Program-made: the position numbers and the translations under genes | From: CAWCPR01 sp963797475 | Lineage (GTDB): Bacteria > Chloroflexota > Anaerolineae > Anaerolineales > UBA4823 | Assembly: GCA_963797475.1 (NCBI GenBank) | Contig: CAWCPR010000003.1 | Location: 558,001 to 622,000, forward strand | Direction of reading: 5' to 3' | Length of the DNA stretch: 64,000 nt | Shown here: positions 52,714 to 61,372 of the stretch, piece after piece | Numbering within the stretch: position 1 is the stretch's first letter | Layout: each line of letters begins with the position of its first letter | Notes under the pieces: generated by a model | The model's database searches: none | Seen by the model: the letters and a program-made list of their open reading frames with translations, nothing else | Told to the model about the DNA's origin: nothing

Positions 52714-53321
52714 ATTTCACCGTCTGAAATCCAACTCAAAGCTGTTTCGAGGATTTCTTGCCGTATAGGAGAGCCATTCACATAGTCTTTCGATAGAAGA
52801 TACGCTGCACAATTGCTTTTGCTGAATATTGATTTCGCATTTGTAAGCCAAGTTCCGGTATATACGGCGTTCCGCAATTCCTGATCGGTGAGTTTTTCGC
52901 CAGCAATATTGATTATCTTGAACCAGTCTAATTTTTCCTTATCATTTCCTTCGCAGAAATAGACCATCAGTTTATAGTTTAATATCTGCTCTTTTTCGGT
53001 GTTGGTTAGGTTGTGGAAGGCTCGATTGTTTATTGAGAAATCGCCCTTGACGTACTGGCAAAAGCTGATTGTCCTCTGCTGTCCATCCAAGACTTCAAAA
53101 GTCCCATCCTCATTTTTTACCCAGTACATCACATTGAGAGGAAATTCATTGCGAATGGTATCCATGACGGCATTACGTTTCTTTTCATCATAGACAAACT
53201 CACGCTGATATTTCGGGCGTATATTAAGTTTGCCATTGTAGCCTACAACCCCTTCTTCCGCGTTATCAACGTACTTTTCCGCTACTTCACGGACGGCGAT
53301 TTCGTGCAATTCGATTTTCAT
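52714..53321 (-). pseudogene. DUF262 half of an IS-interrupted DUF262-HNH nuclease gene
   Basis: The N-terminal fragment of a GmrSD-type (DUF262) protein: MKIELHEIAVREVAEKYVDN, RPKYQREFVYDEKKRN, and the nucleotide-linked VLDGQQRTIS motif. After ISDGEI it runs into the IS end and stops at 52695. Its ATG overlaps the methyltransferase stop by 4 bases (ATGA), so the two proteins were made as a pair. In this strain it would give a truncated 208-residue product. Confidence 0.87.
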
Positions 53322-54478
53322 TGCGTAGGCCCTTTTCGTTTAATTATTACTCGCGCATAAATGCTTGAATACAATTCTCCTGTTTCAACATCTTTGAATG
53401 CTGGCGGTTTAGTATCAGTGATAGGGTTGTACTTGCGGTACAAGTCTCCCTTTGCGTTGATTGTGTACTTTCCTGTTGGCTTTCCATTTTTCAATATTTC
53501 CATTCTTCTTTCGCAGGAATATTCTATGCTTCCAACAATTCCGAGTGCAATAATTTCAAACTGTTCAGGATTGTGTTTATCGATGAACGTAATCGGAACG
53601 CCCATAGCACCATCGTAGTCATAGGGTATTTCCGATACTCTGTCAACATTTATTGCATCATAACTGACGTAGCGGGGATATTCTTCGGGGTTGAATTGTT
53701 TGTATAGAGTAATAAATTCTTTATGTTTTTTAACATATAAATTTGTAAACCAACAAGAGTTTGAAACCCTAACCATCTTCCGTCCATCTTCAAATTTATG
53801 GTAATCTTCCCAATAATCTGGAACATAAAAATACATACCCACATTGAATTTCGTATAACCCGTTTTCAACTTGTCATCCTTGATTAGCTTAAAAATATCT
53901 TTATATGTCAACGCATTAGTGTTACCAATTATGATGAAATTCTTATCATATTCCACTAACTGTGCAACATACTCACGGAACAGCGAAAATGGCGGATTAG
54001 TCACTACTATGTCCGCTTCTTTAAGCAACTCTATACATTCGGACGAGCGAAAATCACCATCGCCATTCAGAAACGTTAGAGCGTTTTTCCTGTTTTTGAG
54101 TAGATACTCGACATCAGTTAGGTCAACCGCACCGTCAGCGTTCTCATCATTGACTTCAGTAATTTCAATTTTATACGGGGGTCTATCTTTGGTGCTTTTC
54201 ATATCTAAACTTTTTACATCAAACAACGACAATTGCTGACCCACAATAGGGGAGTCGGAATAACTGGTTGCAATCAGTTTTTTTATCTCTAAAAAATTGA
54301 AATTCATGGCAAAATATTTGAAAAAATTGCTCTCATACGGGTCGTCGCAATTACATAAAATGACCTTGCCACGGAACTGTTCTTTATAATGGCGCATTTC
54401 TGCCTCAATATCAGGCAATTGCGTATAAAATTCGTCTGCTTTATTCTTTTTCGCTTTATCAAACAGCTTTATCGCCAT
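53318..54478 (-). CDS. EcoRI-type adenine-specific DNA methyltransferase
   Basis: About 386 residues of the EcoRI methylase family. NPPF near residues 161-164 (DIVVTNPPFSLFREYV) is the catalytic motif IV for N6-adenine methylation, and VILCNCDDPYESNFFKYFA is a family-specific N-terminal block. ATG 54478 is preferred over a TTG at 54487. It overlaps the DUF262 gene by 4 bases. Together they would form a modification-restriction pair; with the nuclease broken by the IS, the methylase is now orphaned. Confidence 0.88.
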   Translation of the reverse strand: MAIKLFDKAKKNKADEFYTQLPDIEAEMRHYKEQFRGKVILCNCDDPYESNFFKYFAMNFNFLEIKKLIATSYSDSPIVGQQLSLFDVKSLDMKSTKDRPPYKIEITEVNDENADGAVDLTDVEYLLKNRKNALTFLNGDGDFRSSECIELLKEADIVVTNPPFSLFREYVAQLVEYDKNFIIIGNTNALTYKDIFKLIKDDKLKTGYTKFNVGMYFYVPDYWEDYHKFEDGRKMVRVSNSCWFTNLYVKKHKEFITLYKQFNPEEYPRYVSYDAINVDRVSEIPYDYDGAMGVPITFIDKHNPEQFEIIALGIVGSIEYSCERRMEILKNGKPTGKYTINAKGDLYRKYNPITDTKPPAFKDVETGELYSSIYARVIIKRKGPTQ

Positions 54479-54960
54479 AAACCCCAAGTCCTTGTTCGAA
54501 TAATAGAGGTAATTAATTATAGGGTAAATTGAAGAATTTAGTTGAAAATATCCGTTTTGAACAATGCTGTCTTTTCAGTAGTTTTACTCTTTTTATTAGC
54601 CTAAACAGTAAATATCCAGATTGATTATACATATATTAACAGATCGCAAAATGAAAAATTGGATTCTTACATTATTGCAGGTCGATGGGCATGTTTTACA
54701 ACTCCATTTCCCTCATCTGTGAACCGCGTGATCGTGACAACCACTGGACTGGATTTAAGGAAAGTTTTCAAAGACTTTTGCCAATCCATGAAAAGATAAG
54801 GTTCACATCAGAAAAACCAGAAAAATCTAGACCTTAGATTTATAGATGTATATACCTCTACTCGAATATCTTGAACCCAGGCGCGTCCCCTCCTCAGCCT
54901 GCAAAACCCCTAATTTAAAGTGACGATAAATCCTATAAACGAAACTTAACCTGTACGTCC
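54479..54960. other. AT-rich intergenic region between island and GntR operon
   Basis: About 480 bases with no gene seen. It should contain the methyltransferase promoter on the minus strand; TATAAT-like AT-runs are too many to choose one. Composition rises to the chromosome average near 54880, marking the right edge of the accessory segment. Confidence 0.4.
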
Positions 54961-54989
54961 TTGACTTCGAAAGATTTATCGATTAATAT
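54961..54989 (+). promoter_or_regulatory. Promoter of the GntR/dha operon
   Basis: TTGACT (54961-54966) and TAATAT (54984-54989) are 17 bases apart. Transcription would start near 54996, within the first candidate operator. Confidence 0.7.
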
Positions 54990-54994
54990 ACAGA

Positions 54995-55026
54995 CGTCTA
55001 CACGTCATGGAGCAATCGTCTATACG
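54995..55026 (+). promoter_or_regulatory. Candidate GntR operators
   Basis: Two direct copies of CGTCTAYACG lie at 54995-55004 and 55017-55026, 22 bases apart centre to centre, at and just after the predicted start of transcription. The GTCTA core and position fit repression by the GntR protein encoded next. Confidence 0.5.
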
Positions 55027-55103
55027 ACAGGGGGGATTGGCGTCCGCCAGGCAATCCCACGCGTGGAGCTTCTTCAAAGGCCTTCGAAAAAAGCAACCGG
55101 GCG

Positions 55104-55826
55104 ATGTTGAAAAAATCCGACGGTATCCCCCTCTACGTCCAGATCCGCAAATCGCTGCGCGAAGACATCATTAACAAAGTCCTGGTCCCCGGGCAGAAAA
55201 TCCCATCCGAAGATGAGCTGGCTGCCCAATTTGGCGTCAGCCGCATGACGGTCCGCCAGGGCATCTCAGACCTGATCGACGAGGGGCTGCTCTACCGGCG
55301 GCACGGCGTGGGCACTTTCGTGGCCCAACCCCACCTCGAGCGAGACCACACCCGCCTGACCAGCTTTATCGAGAGCGCCAAAAAAGAGGGCATGGACGTG
55401 CGGGTGGAGGTCTTGATCGCCGACATCCTGCCGGCAAAGCTCAAGGCAGCCCGCTCGCTTGCATTGAACGAAGGCGACCTGGTGATCCGGGTAAAGACTC
55501 TGCGCTTCGTTGCCGGGCTGCCCATCACGGTTCACGACGCCTATATCCCCTACAAACTGTTCCCACAACTGCTGCAAGAAGACCTGGAATCCAATCACCT
55601 TTGGGACATCCTGGAGTCTTATGGATTCCGGGTGAAGCGGGCGATCCAGCGCCTGGAAGCCCGCGAAGCCGACGAAGAAATTGCCCGATTGCTGGAAGTG
55701 GATGAGGGCAGTCCAATCCTGTACAAAGAACGCACGGTCTACCTGGACGATGGAACGCCGGTCGAGTTTACCTATTGTTATAACCGCGGCGACCGCTACC
55801 GGCTGACAGTGCAGCTCGATCGTTAG
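55104..55826 (+). CDS. GntR/HutC-family transcriptional regulator
   Basis: 240 residues: a winged-helix DNA-binding domain (IPLYVQIRKSLREDII, KIPSEDELAAQFGVSRMTVRQG) and a UTRA ligand-binding domain (residues about 90-235, ending YRLTVQLDR). UTRA domains bind sugar phosphates or similar small molecules. It heads the operon of kinase, aldolase and phosphatase genes and probably represses it, with an intermediate as inducer. Confidence 0.9.
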   Translation: MLKKSDGIPLYVQIRKSLREDIINKVLVPGQKIPSEDELAAQFGVSRMTVRQGISDLIDEGLLYRRHGVGTFVAQPHLERDHTRLTSFIESAKKEGMDVRVEVLIADILPAKLKAARSLALNEGDLVIRVKTLRFVAGLPITVHDAYIPYKLFPQLLQEDLESNHLWDILESYGFRVKRAIQRLEAREADEEIARLLEVDEGSPILYKERTVYLDDGTPVEFTYCYNRGDRYRLTVQLDR

Positions 55827-55880
55827 ATTTACCAACATTTGAGAAAGTTTATTTACCCACAAACCCATAGGAGAACGCCA

Positions 55881-56504
55881 ATGAGTAGAGACGTTGAATT
55901 TGTAGTGCGAGTCATCGCCGATACCGTTCTCGAGAACGAAGCCTATTTCAGCGAGCTGGATGGCGTCGTCGGCGACGGTGATTTTGGGTATTCGATCGCC
56001 CGTGGATTCGAGAAAGTGCTGCAAGAGTGGGACAACATGGACCACAGCCTGCCGGGCAATTTCTTGAAGAAGGTGTCTTCCACGATCGTGAGCGCCGTCG
56101 GCGGCGTCTCGGGCACAATCTGGGGAACGGCTTTCCTGCGGGCCGGCATGAGCCTGGGGACCAAAGAGGAAATCACCCGCCCAGATGTCATCGCCATGTT
56201 TCGCTCCGCAATCGAAGGGATAAAAAAGAGAGGCCAAACGGATCTGGGGGATAAGACTTTATTGGATTCCCTCATCCCGGCTGTCGATCAGTTAGAAATG
56301 GATTTCAACGAGGGCAAAGAAACCACCGTTGCGTTGGTTGATGCGGCCCGGGTTGCCAGGGAAAAAGCGGAAGCCACCCGGCCGATGATTGCCAAGAAGG
56401 GCCGCGCTGCTTACACGGGAGAGCGCAGTATCGGTACGTTGGATGCAGGCGCAGTTGCGATGGCTGTCTTATTCGAGGCGGTCAGCAAAGCCTGGGAAGA
56501 ATAA
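55881..56504 (+). CDS. dhaL: Dihydroxyacetone kinase-like subunit DhaL
   Basis: 207 residues from ATG 55881 behind AGGAG. The DGDFGYSIARGFEKVL motif near residue 31 is the Mg-ADP-binding site, with VGGVSGTIWGTAFLRAG and SIGTLDAGAVAMAVLFEA. In PTS-type Dha kinases DhaL passes phosphate from DhaM to the DhaK-bound sugar. No DhaM gene is in view, so the phosphate source or even the substrate may differ. Confidence 0.88.
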   Translation: MSRDVEFVVRVIADTVLENEAYFSELDGVVGDGDFGYSIARGFEKVLQEWDNMDHSLPGNFLKKVSSTIVSAVGGVSGTIWGTAFLRAGMSLGTKEEITRPDVIAMFRSAIEGIKKRGQTDLGDKTLLDSLIPAVDQLEMDFNEGKETTVALVDAARVAREKAEATRPMIAKKGRAAYTGERSIGTLDAGAVAMAVLFEAVSKAWEE

Positions 56505-56613
56505 TCTTTTTGTCCAAGCCTGAATGCGTGGGAGCGCTCTGGCCTCGGCGTCAGACCGGGGCTGCGCGCCACGCCTCAGGCCAAATCGATTTTCGTTAAA
56601 CAAGGAGCTGGAA

Positions 56614-57609
56614 ATGAAGAAATTTGTTAACGACCCCAAGGATTTCGTACCGGAAATGCTGAAAGGGATCGCCCTGGCGAATCCCGACACGCTGAAATAC
56701 ATCCCAGAATACAACCTGATCATGCGTGCTGACATCCCAAAGAACGATAAGGTCTCCATCATGCAGGGCTCGGGGTCCGGACACGAGCCAGCCCACGTGA
56801 TGGTGGTCGGCAAGGGCATGTTGGACGCGGCCTGCCCAGGGAATGTCTTTGCCGCTCCGCCGGCCGATTTCGTTTATAACACCACCAAGCTGGTGGCCTC
56901 TCCCAAAGGCGTGCTGCACCTGTTGAACAACTACACCGGCGATACCATGTCTTTCGATATGGGGCGCGAGATGGCCGAGGCGGATGGCATCGAGATCCGC
57001 ACGGTGGTCATCAACGACGACGTGGCAGTGAAAGATTCGCTCTACACCATCGGCCGCCGGGGTGTGGCCGGCAATTTCTTCGTTATGAAGGCGGTGGGGG
57101 CGGCCTCCGAGCAGGGCAAGGGCCTGGAAGAGCTGGAATCGATCGGCAACCGGGTGGTCGCGGTCACCCGCACGATGGGCATGGCCCTGACCGGATGCAC
57201 CCCGCCCGCCAAGGGCTCGCCGATCTTTACACTGGCCGATGATGAGATGGAGATGGGCATCGGCATCCACGGGGAACCAGGGCGCAAGCGCGTCAAAATG
57301 GCTCCGGCCAACGCAATCGTCGACGAGCTGCTCGAGGCAGTCGCCAGCGACCTGCCGTATAAGGCCGGCGACGAAGTGGCCTTGATGATCAACGGCATGG
57401 GCGGCACGCCGATCTCCGAATTGTACCTGCTGTACGCCCACGCCCACGAGCAGGTGGCGAAGCGCGGCATGAAGATTAAGCGCAACTACGTCGGCGAGTA
57501 CTGCACCTCGCTGGAGATGGCCGGCTTCTCCCTGACCCTGGTCAAGCTGGATCCCGAGCTGGAAGCCCTGTTGGCCGCCCCGGCTGAGATCGCCATCCGC
57601 GTATTTTAA
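56614..57609 (+). CDS. dhaK: Dihydroxyacetone kinase-like subunit DhaK
   Basis: 331 residues beginning MKKFVNDPKDFVPEML behind AAGGAG. GSGSGHEPAH near residue 53 is the substrate pocket, and the covalent-binding His lies in MGIGIHGEPG near residue 220. It binds a short-chain keto sugar or triose as a hemiaminal. It follows DhaL by 109 bases; the reverse K-L order is more usual. Related kinases act on erythrulose and other tetroses. Confidence 0.88.
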   Translation: MKKFVNDPKDFVPEMLKGIALANPDTLKYIPEYNLIMRADIPKNDKVSIMQGSGSGHEPAHVMVVGKGMLDAACPGNVFAAPPADFVYNTTKLVASPKGVLHLLNNYTGDTMSFDMGREMAEADGIEIRTVVINDDVAVKDSLYTIGRRGVAGNFFVMKAVGAASEQGKGLEELESIGNRVVAVTRTMGMALTGCTPPAKGSPIFTLADDEMEMGIGIHGEPGRKRVKMAPANAIVDELLEAVASDLPYKAGDEVALMINGMGGTPISELYLLYAHAHEQVAKRGMKIKRNYVGEYCTSLEMAGFSLTLVKLDPELEALLAAPAEIAIRVF

Positions 57610-57709
57610 GGTTTCGCAGGCCGGCTGGCCTCAGAAATAAGCACGATCCCGGGGTGTGCAGCCGAAACTGCACACCCCAAAGAATTTACCCTGTCCCGGG
57701 AGGTGGTAT

Positions 57710-58585
57710 ATGTCTATCGTCAATGCCAGGGAAATCATGGTCGAAGCTGCCGAGGGGAAGTATGCGGTCGGGGCGTTCAACATCACGAATCTGATCCAGA
57801 TGGAAGCCGTGGTGGAGGCCGCCATCGACAAAAAAGCCCCCCTGATCATCCAGACTTCGGTCAAGCCATCCAAATTCCTGGGCCGGCAAGTCCTGTTCGC
57901 AATCTACCGCACGTTGGCCGAGTTGGCCCCGATACCGATCTGTCTGCACCTGGACCACTGTACGGATATGGATTACTGCAAGCAGTGCGCCGACAGCGGG
58001 TACACCAACATTATGATCGATGCTTCCAAACAGAACTTCGCCGAGAATATCCGCCAAACCAAAGAGATCGTCGATTACTGCCATTCAGTCGGAAAAATCT
58101 CCGTCGAAGGCGAGCTGGGCACTGTTTCCGGGGTAGAGGACCAGGTCAAGGTGGCCGAAGACGAGGCCGCCCTGGCGAACCCGGCCCAATCGGTCGAATT
58201 CGTGGAAAGGACCGGCCTGGATATTTTCGCGCCTGCAATCGGCACGGCCCATGGTGTGTATAAAACCAAGAACCCCAAGGTCGATTTCGAGCGCCTGGGG
58301 AAGATCAACCAGATGCTCAACGGCGGCGGCATTCATACCCCGCTGGTGGTGCACGGCGGCACCGGCCTGCCTGAAGACTACATCCAACGGCTGATCGAGA
58401 TGGGCGGCGCCAAGTTCAACGTTTCAACCGAGCTGAAGCATACGCTGATCGACGCAACCTACAATTACATCTCCGAAAAACGAGAGGAGTATGACCCCGG
58501 GAAAATCGACATCGCCGTAAAGGATGCCATCCGAAAAGTTGTCGGTCATTGGATCGATATGTTGGGCAGCGCCGGGAAGGCTTAA
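57710..58585 (+). CDS. Class II fructose-bisphosphate/tagatose-type aldolase
   Basis: 291 residues from ATG 57710, with GGAGG 6 bases upstream. Zinc ligands appear in CLHLDHCTDMDYC, VEGELGTVSGVED, FAPAIGTAHGVYK and VHGGTGLPEDY. These enzymes join or split dihydroxyacetone phosphate and an aldehyde, which fits the Dha kinase-type genes upstream: the kinase would make the triose phosphate and the aldolase would use it. FbaA, GatY and KbaY types cannot be told apart here. Confidence 0.9.
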   Translation: MSIVNAREIMVEAAEGKYAVGAFNITNLIQMEAVVEAAIDKKAPLIIQTSVKPSKFLGRQVLFAIYRTLAELAPIPICLHLDHCTDMDYCKQCADSGYTNIMIDASKQNFAENIRQTKEIVDYCHSVGKISVEGELGTVSGVEDQVKVAEDEAALANPAQSVEFVERTGLDIFAPAIGTAHGVYKTKNPKVDFERLGKINQMLNGGGIHTPLVVHGGTGLPEDYIQRLIEMGGAKFNVSTELKHTLIDATYNYISEKREEYDPGKIDIAVKDAIRKVVGHWIDMLGSAGKA

Positions 58586-58681
58586 GCATTCAAAGCAGAC
58601 GGTAACCAGGCGAGGCTGCCGCCTGAAGCGGATGGCCCGAGGCAGGCACCGGCTGCCTGCCTTGATCCAGGAGGAACACTC

Positions 58682-59443
58682 ATGGCTCAAATCAAAGCGA
58701 TTTTCTTCGATCAAGATGGCGTCATTATCGACACCGAGAGAGATGGGCACCGGGTCTCATTCAATGAGACCTTCAAAGAGTTTGGCTTCGACGTGGATTG
58801 GGATGTGGAGTATTACCACGAGCTGCTCCAGGTCGGGGGCGGCAAAGAGCGGATGAAGCACCACCTGCACACGCGCGGTTTCGGAAAAGAAGTAAAGCCC
58901 GAAGAAGAAGATGAGCTCATCAAAGCCATGCACAAGCGCAAGACAACCATGTTCATCGATTTGATCGAGAGCGGCAAGCTGCCTCTCCGTCCGGGCATCC
59001 AGCGCTTCATGTTGGAAGGGATGGAGGCAGGGCTGACCCTGGCGGTGTGCACCACCTCCAACGAACGCGCTGCGCATGCGATTGCTTATTCGATTCTCAA
59101 GGACATCCACTTCGATTTCGTGCTGGCGGGCGACATGGTCGCCAAGAAGAAACCCGACCCGGAAATCTACAACGTGGCGCTCTCGAAAACCGGGCTCAAG
59201 CCCGAAGAGTGCCTGGTGATCGAGGACTCACGCAACGGCGTGCTGGCGGCTAAGGCGGCCGGGATGCACGTGATCGCGACTACCAATCATTACACGGAAA
59301 AAGAAGACCTGAGCGATGCGGATATCATCGTCTCCTGCCTGGGCGACGCCGGCGGGGAGCGGGGCGTTATGACTAAAGGCGCAATCCCAGGTTACGACGG
59401 CGTGCTGCATGTGGACCAGGCGGTAAAATTCTTTTCGAACTAG
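58682..59443 (+). CDS. HAD-superfamily hydrolase, beta-phosphoglucomutase-like
   Basis: 253 residues with HAD motifs FFDQDGVIIDTE (nucleophile Asp), TTSNERA, KKKPDPEIY and VIEDSRNGVLAAKAAG. AGGAGG precedes the ATG. Members of this subgroup are phosphatases or phosphomutases of small sugar phosphates. It is the last gene of the GntR operon and ends at a terminator. Confidence 0.87.
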   Translation: MAQIKAIFFDQDGVIIDTERDGHRVSFNETFKEFGFDVDWDVEYYHELLQVGGGKERMKHHLHTRGFGKEVKPEEEDELIKAMHKRKTTMFIDLIESGKLPLRPGIQRFMLEGMEAGLTLAVCTTSNERAAHAIAYSILKDIHFDFVLAGDMVAKKKPDPEIYNVALSKTGLKPEECLVIEDSRNGVLAAKAAGMHVIATTNHYTEKEDLSDADIIVSCLGDAGGERGVMTKGAIPGYDGVLHVDQAVKFFSN

Positions 59444-59493
59444 GCCGCCAGGAATTGCACGCTTTAAATTTTCAGCGAACCAGCGCAAAACAT

Positions 59494-59537
59494 TACGGGT
59501 CATTCGGCGGACAGGAAGATCCAACGAATGACCCGTA
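59494..59537. terminator. Bidirectional terminator between convergent genes
   Basis: TACGGGTCATTCG (59494-59506) pairs exactly with CGAATGACCCGTA (59525-59537) across an 18-base loop, followed by TTTATTT on the plus strand and by AATG on the minus. It separates the HAD gene from csbD. Confidence 0.75.
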
Positions 59538-59564
59538 TTTATTTCCCCCGTAGGGATGTTCCCA

Positions 59565-59777
59565 CTACATCTCGGTACTATCCAGAAACTCCTGGATAGC
59601 CTTCTCCGCCTCCTGGCGAGAGTAGCCGTACTTCTCCTGAAGCGTGCCGGCCAGAACGTCCCGGCGACCTTTGATCAAATCCACATCATCGTCGGTCAAC
59701 CGCCCCCACCACTCTCGAATGTGGCCGCGCAACTGCTTCCAGTTACCTTCTAATATATCCTGATTAACGTGTTCCAT
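59565..59777 (-). CDS. CsbD-family stress protein
   Basis: 70 residues: EGNWKQLRGHIREWWGRLTDDDVDLIKGRRDVLAGTLQEKYGYSRQEAE-type pattern of CsbD, a small hydrophilic helical protein found in general stress responses. Cytoplasmic. It lies 9 bases after chaB on the same strand, so the two are probably co-transcribed. Confidence 0.88.
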   Translation of the reverse strand: MEHVNQDILEGNWKQLRGHIREWWGRLTDDDVDLIKGRRDVLAGTLQEKYGYSRQEAEKAIQEFLDSTEM

Positions 59778-59786
59778 GTTTTCCTC

Positions 59787-59990
59787 CTATTTCTTTTTCC
59801 AGTTACCTGTATCTTCGTCCTTGACGTAATCGTCCTTCACTGCCGCCCAGGCAACCCGGTGCGCTCTTTCCTCATTGTGGTTGTACTCGCTCCAGGCGCT
59901 GTTATAGGCAGCACGGTAGATCTCCTGGGCATGCTTGGGCAGGTGTTCTTGAACACTGCCGGGCAGGTCTTTCACAGATTCGTATGGCAC
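59787..59990 (-). CDS. ChaB-family protein
   Basis: 67 residues with the ChaB pattern: MPYESVKDLPGSVQEHLPKHAQ, YRAAYNSAW and RVAWAAVKDDYVK. ChaB was named as a cation-antiport regulator, but its function is not well defined; it often appears beside stress genes such as csbD, as here. Confidence 0.87.
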   Translation of the reverse strand: MPYESVKDLPGSVQEHLPKHAQEIYRAAYNSAWSEYNHNEERAHRVAWAAVKDDYVKDEDTGNWKKK

Positions 59991-60005
59991 AATTCACCTC
60001 CTTGG

Positions 60006-60374
60006 TTATTGAGATTTGCGATAGCGCTTGATCACCTGTTGAAACTGGCGCTCGACTTTATCCAGTTCGTCATCGCTGATGTTCTCCAAATCGATCATAT
60101 CGTCACGAGCCTCGCGAATGACGCGGATAAGCTCATCGAGCTTCAAATTGATCGCCCTGGAATCCCGGTTCTGCGTGTTTTGGATCAAGAAAACCATCAG
60201 GAACGTCACGATCGTCGTCCCGGTATTGATCACCAACTGCCAGGTATCGGAAAAGCCGAAGAACGGACCGGTGATCCCCCAGATCAGAAGGATCAGTAAA
60301 GCCAGGGCGAACGTCCACGGCGATCCAGCCCACCGGGAAATGAAGCTGGCGAATTTTCGAAAATGCTCGTTCAT
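60006..60374 (-). CDS. Low-affinity iron permease-like membrane protein
   Basis: About 122 residues with two membrane helices (about residues 20-40 and 50-70) and a conserved middle INTGTTIVTFLMVFLIQNTQNRDSRAINLKLDELI, typical of the low-affinity iron permease family. The C-terminus is a charged helix. It lies 15 bases upstream of chaB and shares its transcript. Substrate not proven for bacterial members. Confidence 0.8.
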   Translation of the reverse strand: MNEHFRKFASFISRWAGSPWTFALALLILLIWGITGPFFGFSDTWQLVINTGTTIVTFLMVFLIQNTQNRDSRAINLKLDELIRVIREARDDMIDLENISDDELDKVERQFQQVIKRYRKSQ

Positions 60375-60603
60375 TCTCAAAACCCTGTTGTTCCCCCTTT
60401 GGTATCCGAAGCCTGTACCTGGAGTATATCGATTTGCAAGCCGAAATTCAATCGGGGATGTTCCTACAAACGGATAAGGGATTCCCTCTATGCACCCTAG
60501 GTATCTCCCTAGTCCCGATAGGGATTCTCCCTGAGCCGGATCTACCGTGAACCGTTGCAGCGGGTTTCAAGCGCCCAGGTATTCGCCAGGGCCGCCTTCC
60601 CGA

Positions 60604-61347
60604 CTAAAGCAAGCGGCTGTCCCATAGCCAGCCTGCCAGGCGCCAGGCCCGGCCCAGCAGCGCTACCGCGCAGGTGTAGCCGCCGTCAAGTTCGAGCGAG
60701 GTAAGCGTCCATTGTTGGGCCGCTTCGGGCTCCCCATCGATGCTTAAGATTGCCGCTGGTTGACCAGGCGCGAAAGCGACGTCGAAGCGATCGAGTGGAT
60801 GTGACAACCCCTCCCCAATCGCTTTGATAAAGGCTTCCTTACGCGTCCAGCAGCGAAAAAAAGCAGCCTGCCTCTCAGCAGGGGGGATTGCGCTGTAGGC
60901 CAGGCGCTCGGCGGAGGAGAAGTTGCGCTCGACCAGTTGGTCGGCGTCGTCAAGCGGACGGTAGGCGTATTCGACGTCGATGCCGACATCCTGGCCGCGG
61001 GTTACGGCGACCAGCGCCAGCTCGTTCGAATGGGAGGCGTTGAAATGCAAAGGGGAACCGGCCAGAAAGGGCTTACCAAGAGGACCGGCTTCAAAAACCA
61101 GCTCCCCCGGCGCGCTCTGCATGTAAGCGCCAAGAATCGTACGCAGCACCGCACGGCCCACGATAAACCGGCGGCGGTCCCTCTGAAAGTAGAACCGGTT
61201 GGCCCGCGCCTGTTCGTCCGCCGCGAGATATTCATACAACCGCTGACGAACCGCTTCAGGCTGGTCGAGAGCAGCCCGCCAGACATGCAGGTCCTCAGGC
61301 CCCAGGGGGAGTCCAGGCGACGGCGATTTCCACTCCAACACAGTCAT
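60604..61347 (-). CDS. 4'-phosphopantetheinyl transferase, Sfp type
   Basis: 247 residues with GIDVEY (Mg-binding Asp and Glu) and FFRCWTRKEAFIKAIGEGL, the Sfp-type catalytic motifs, and FNASHSNELALVA. It moves the phosphopantetheine arm of CoA onto carrier proteins. No polyketide or peptide synthase gene is in view, so it may serve a fatty acid or lysine pathway. Confidence 0.93.
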   Translation of the reverse strand: MTVLEWKSPSPGLPLGPEDLHVWRAALDQPEAVRQRLYEYLAADEQARANRFYFQRDRRRFIVGRAVLRTILGAYMQSAPGELVFEAGPLGKPFLAGSPLHFNASHSNELALVAVTRGQDVGIDVEYAYRPLDDADQLVERNFSSAERLAYSAIPPAERQAAFFRCWTRKEAFIKAIGEGLSHPLDRFDVAFAPGQPAAILSIDGEPEAAQQWTLTSLELDGGYTCAVALLGRAWRLAGWLWDSRLL

Positions 61348-61372
61348 TTCGATCGCTCAGCCCGCCAGGAGC

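Noticed and set aside
55266..56237. 323-codon antisense frame spanning the GntR and DhaL genes
   Set aside because: It crosses two well-supported genes and their gap, with no motif.
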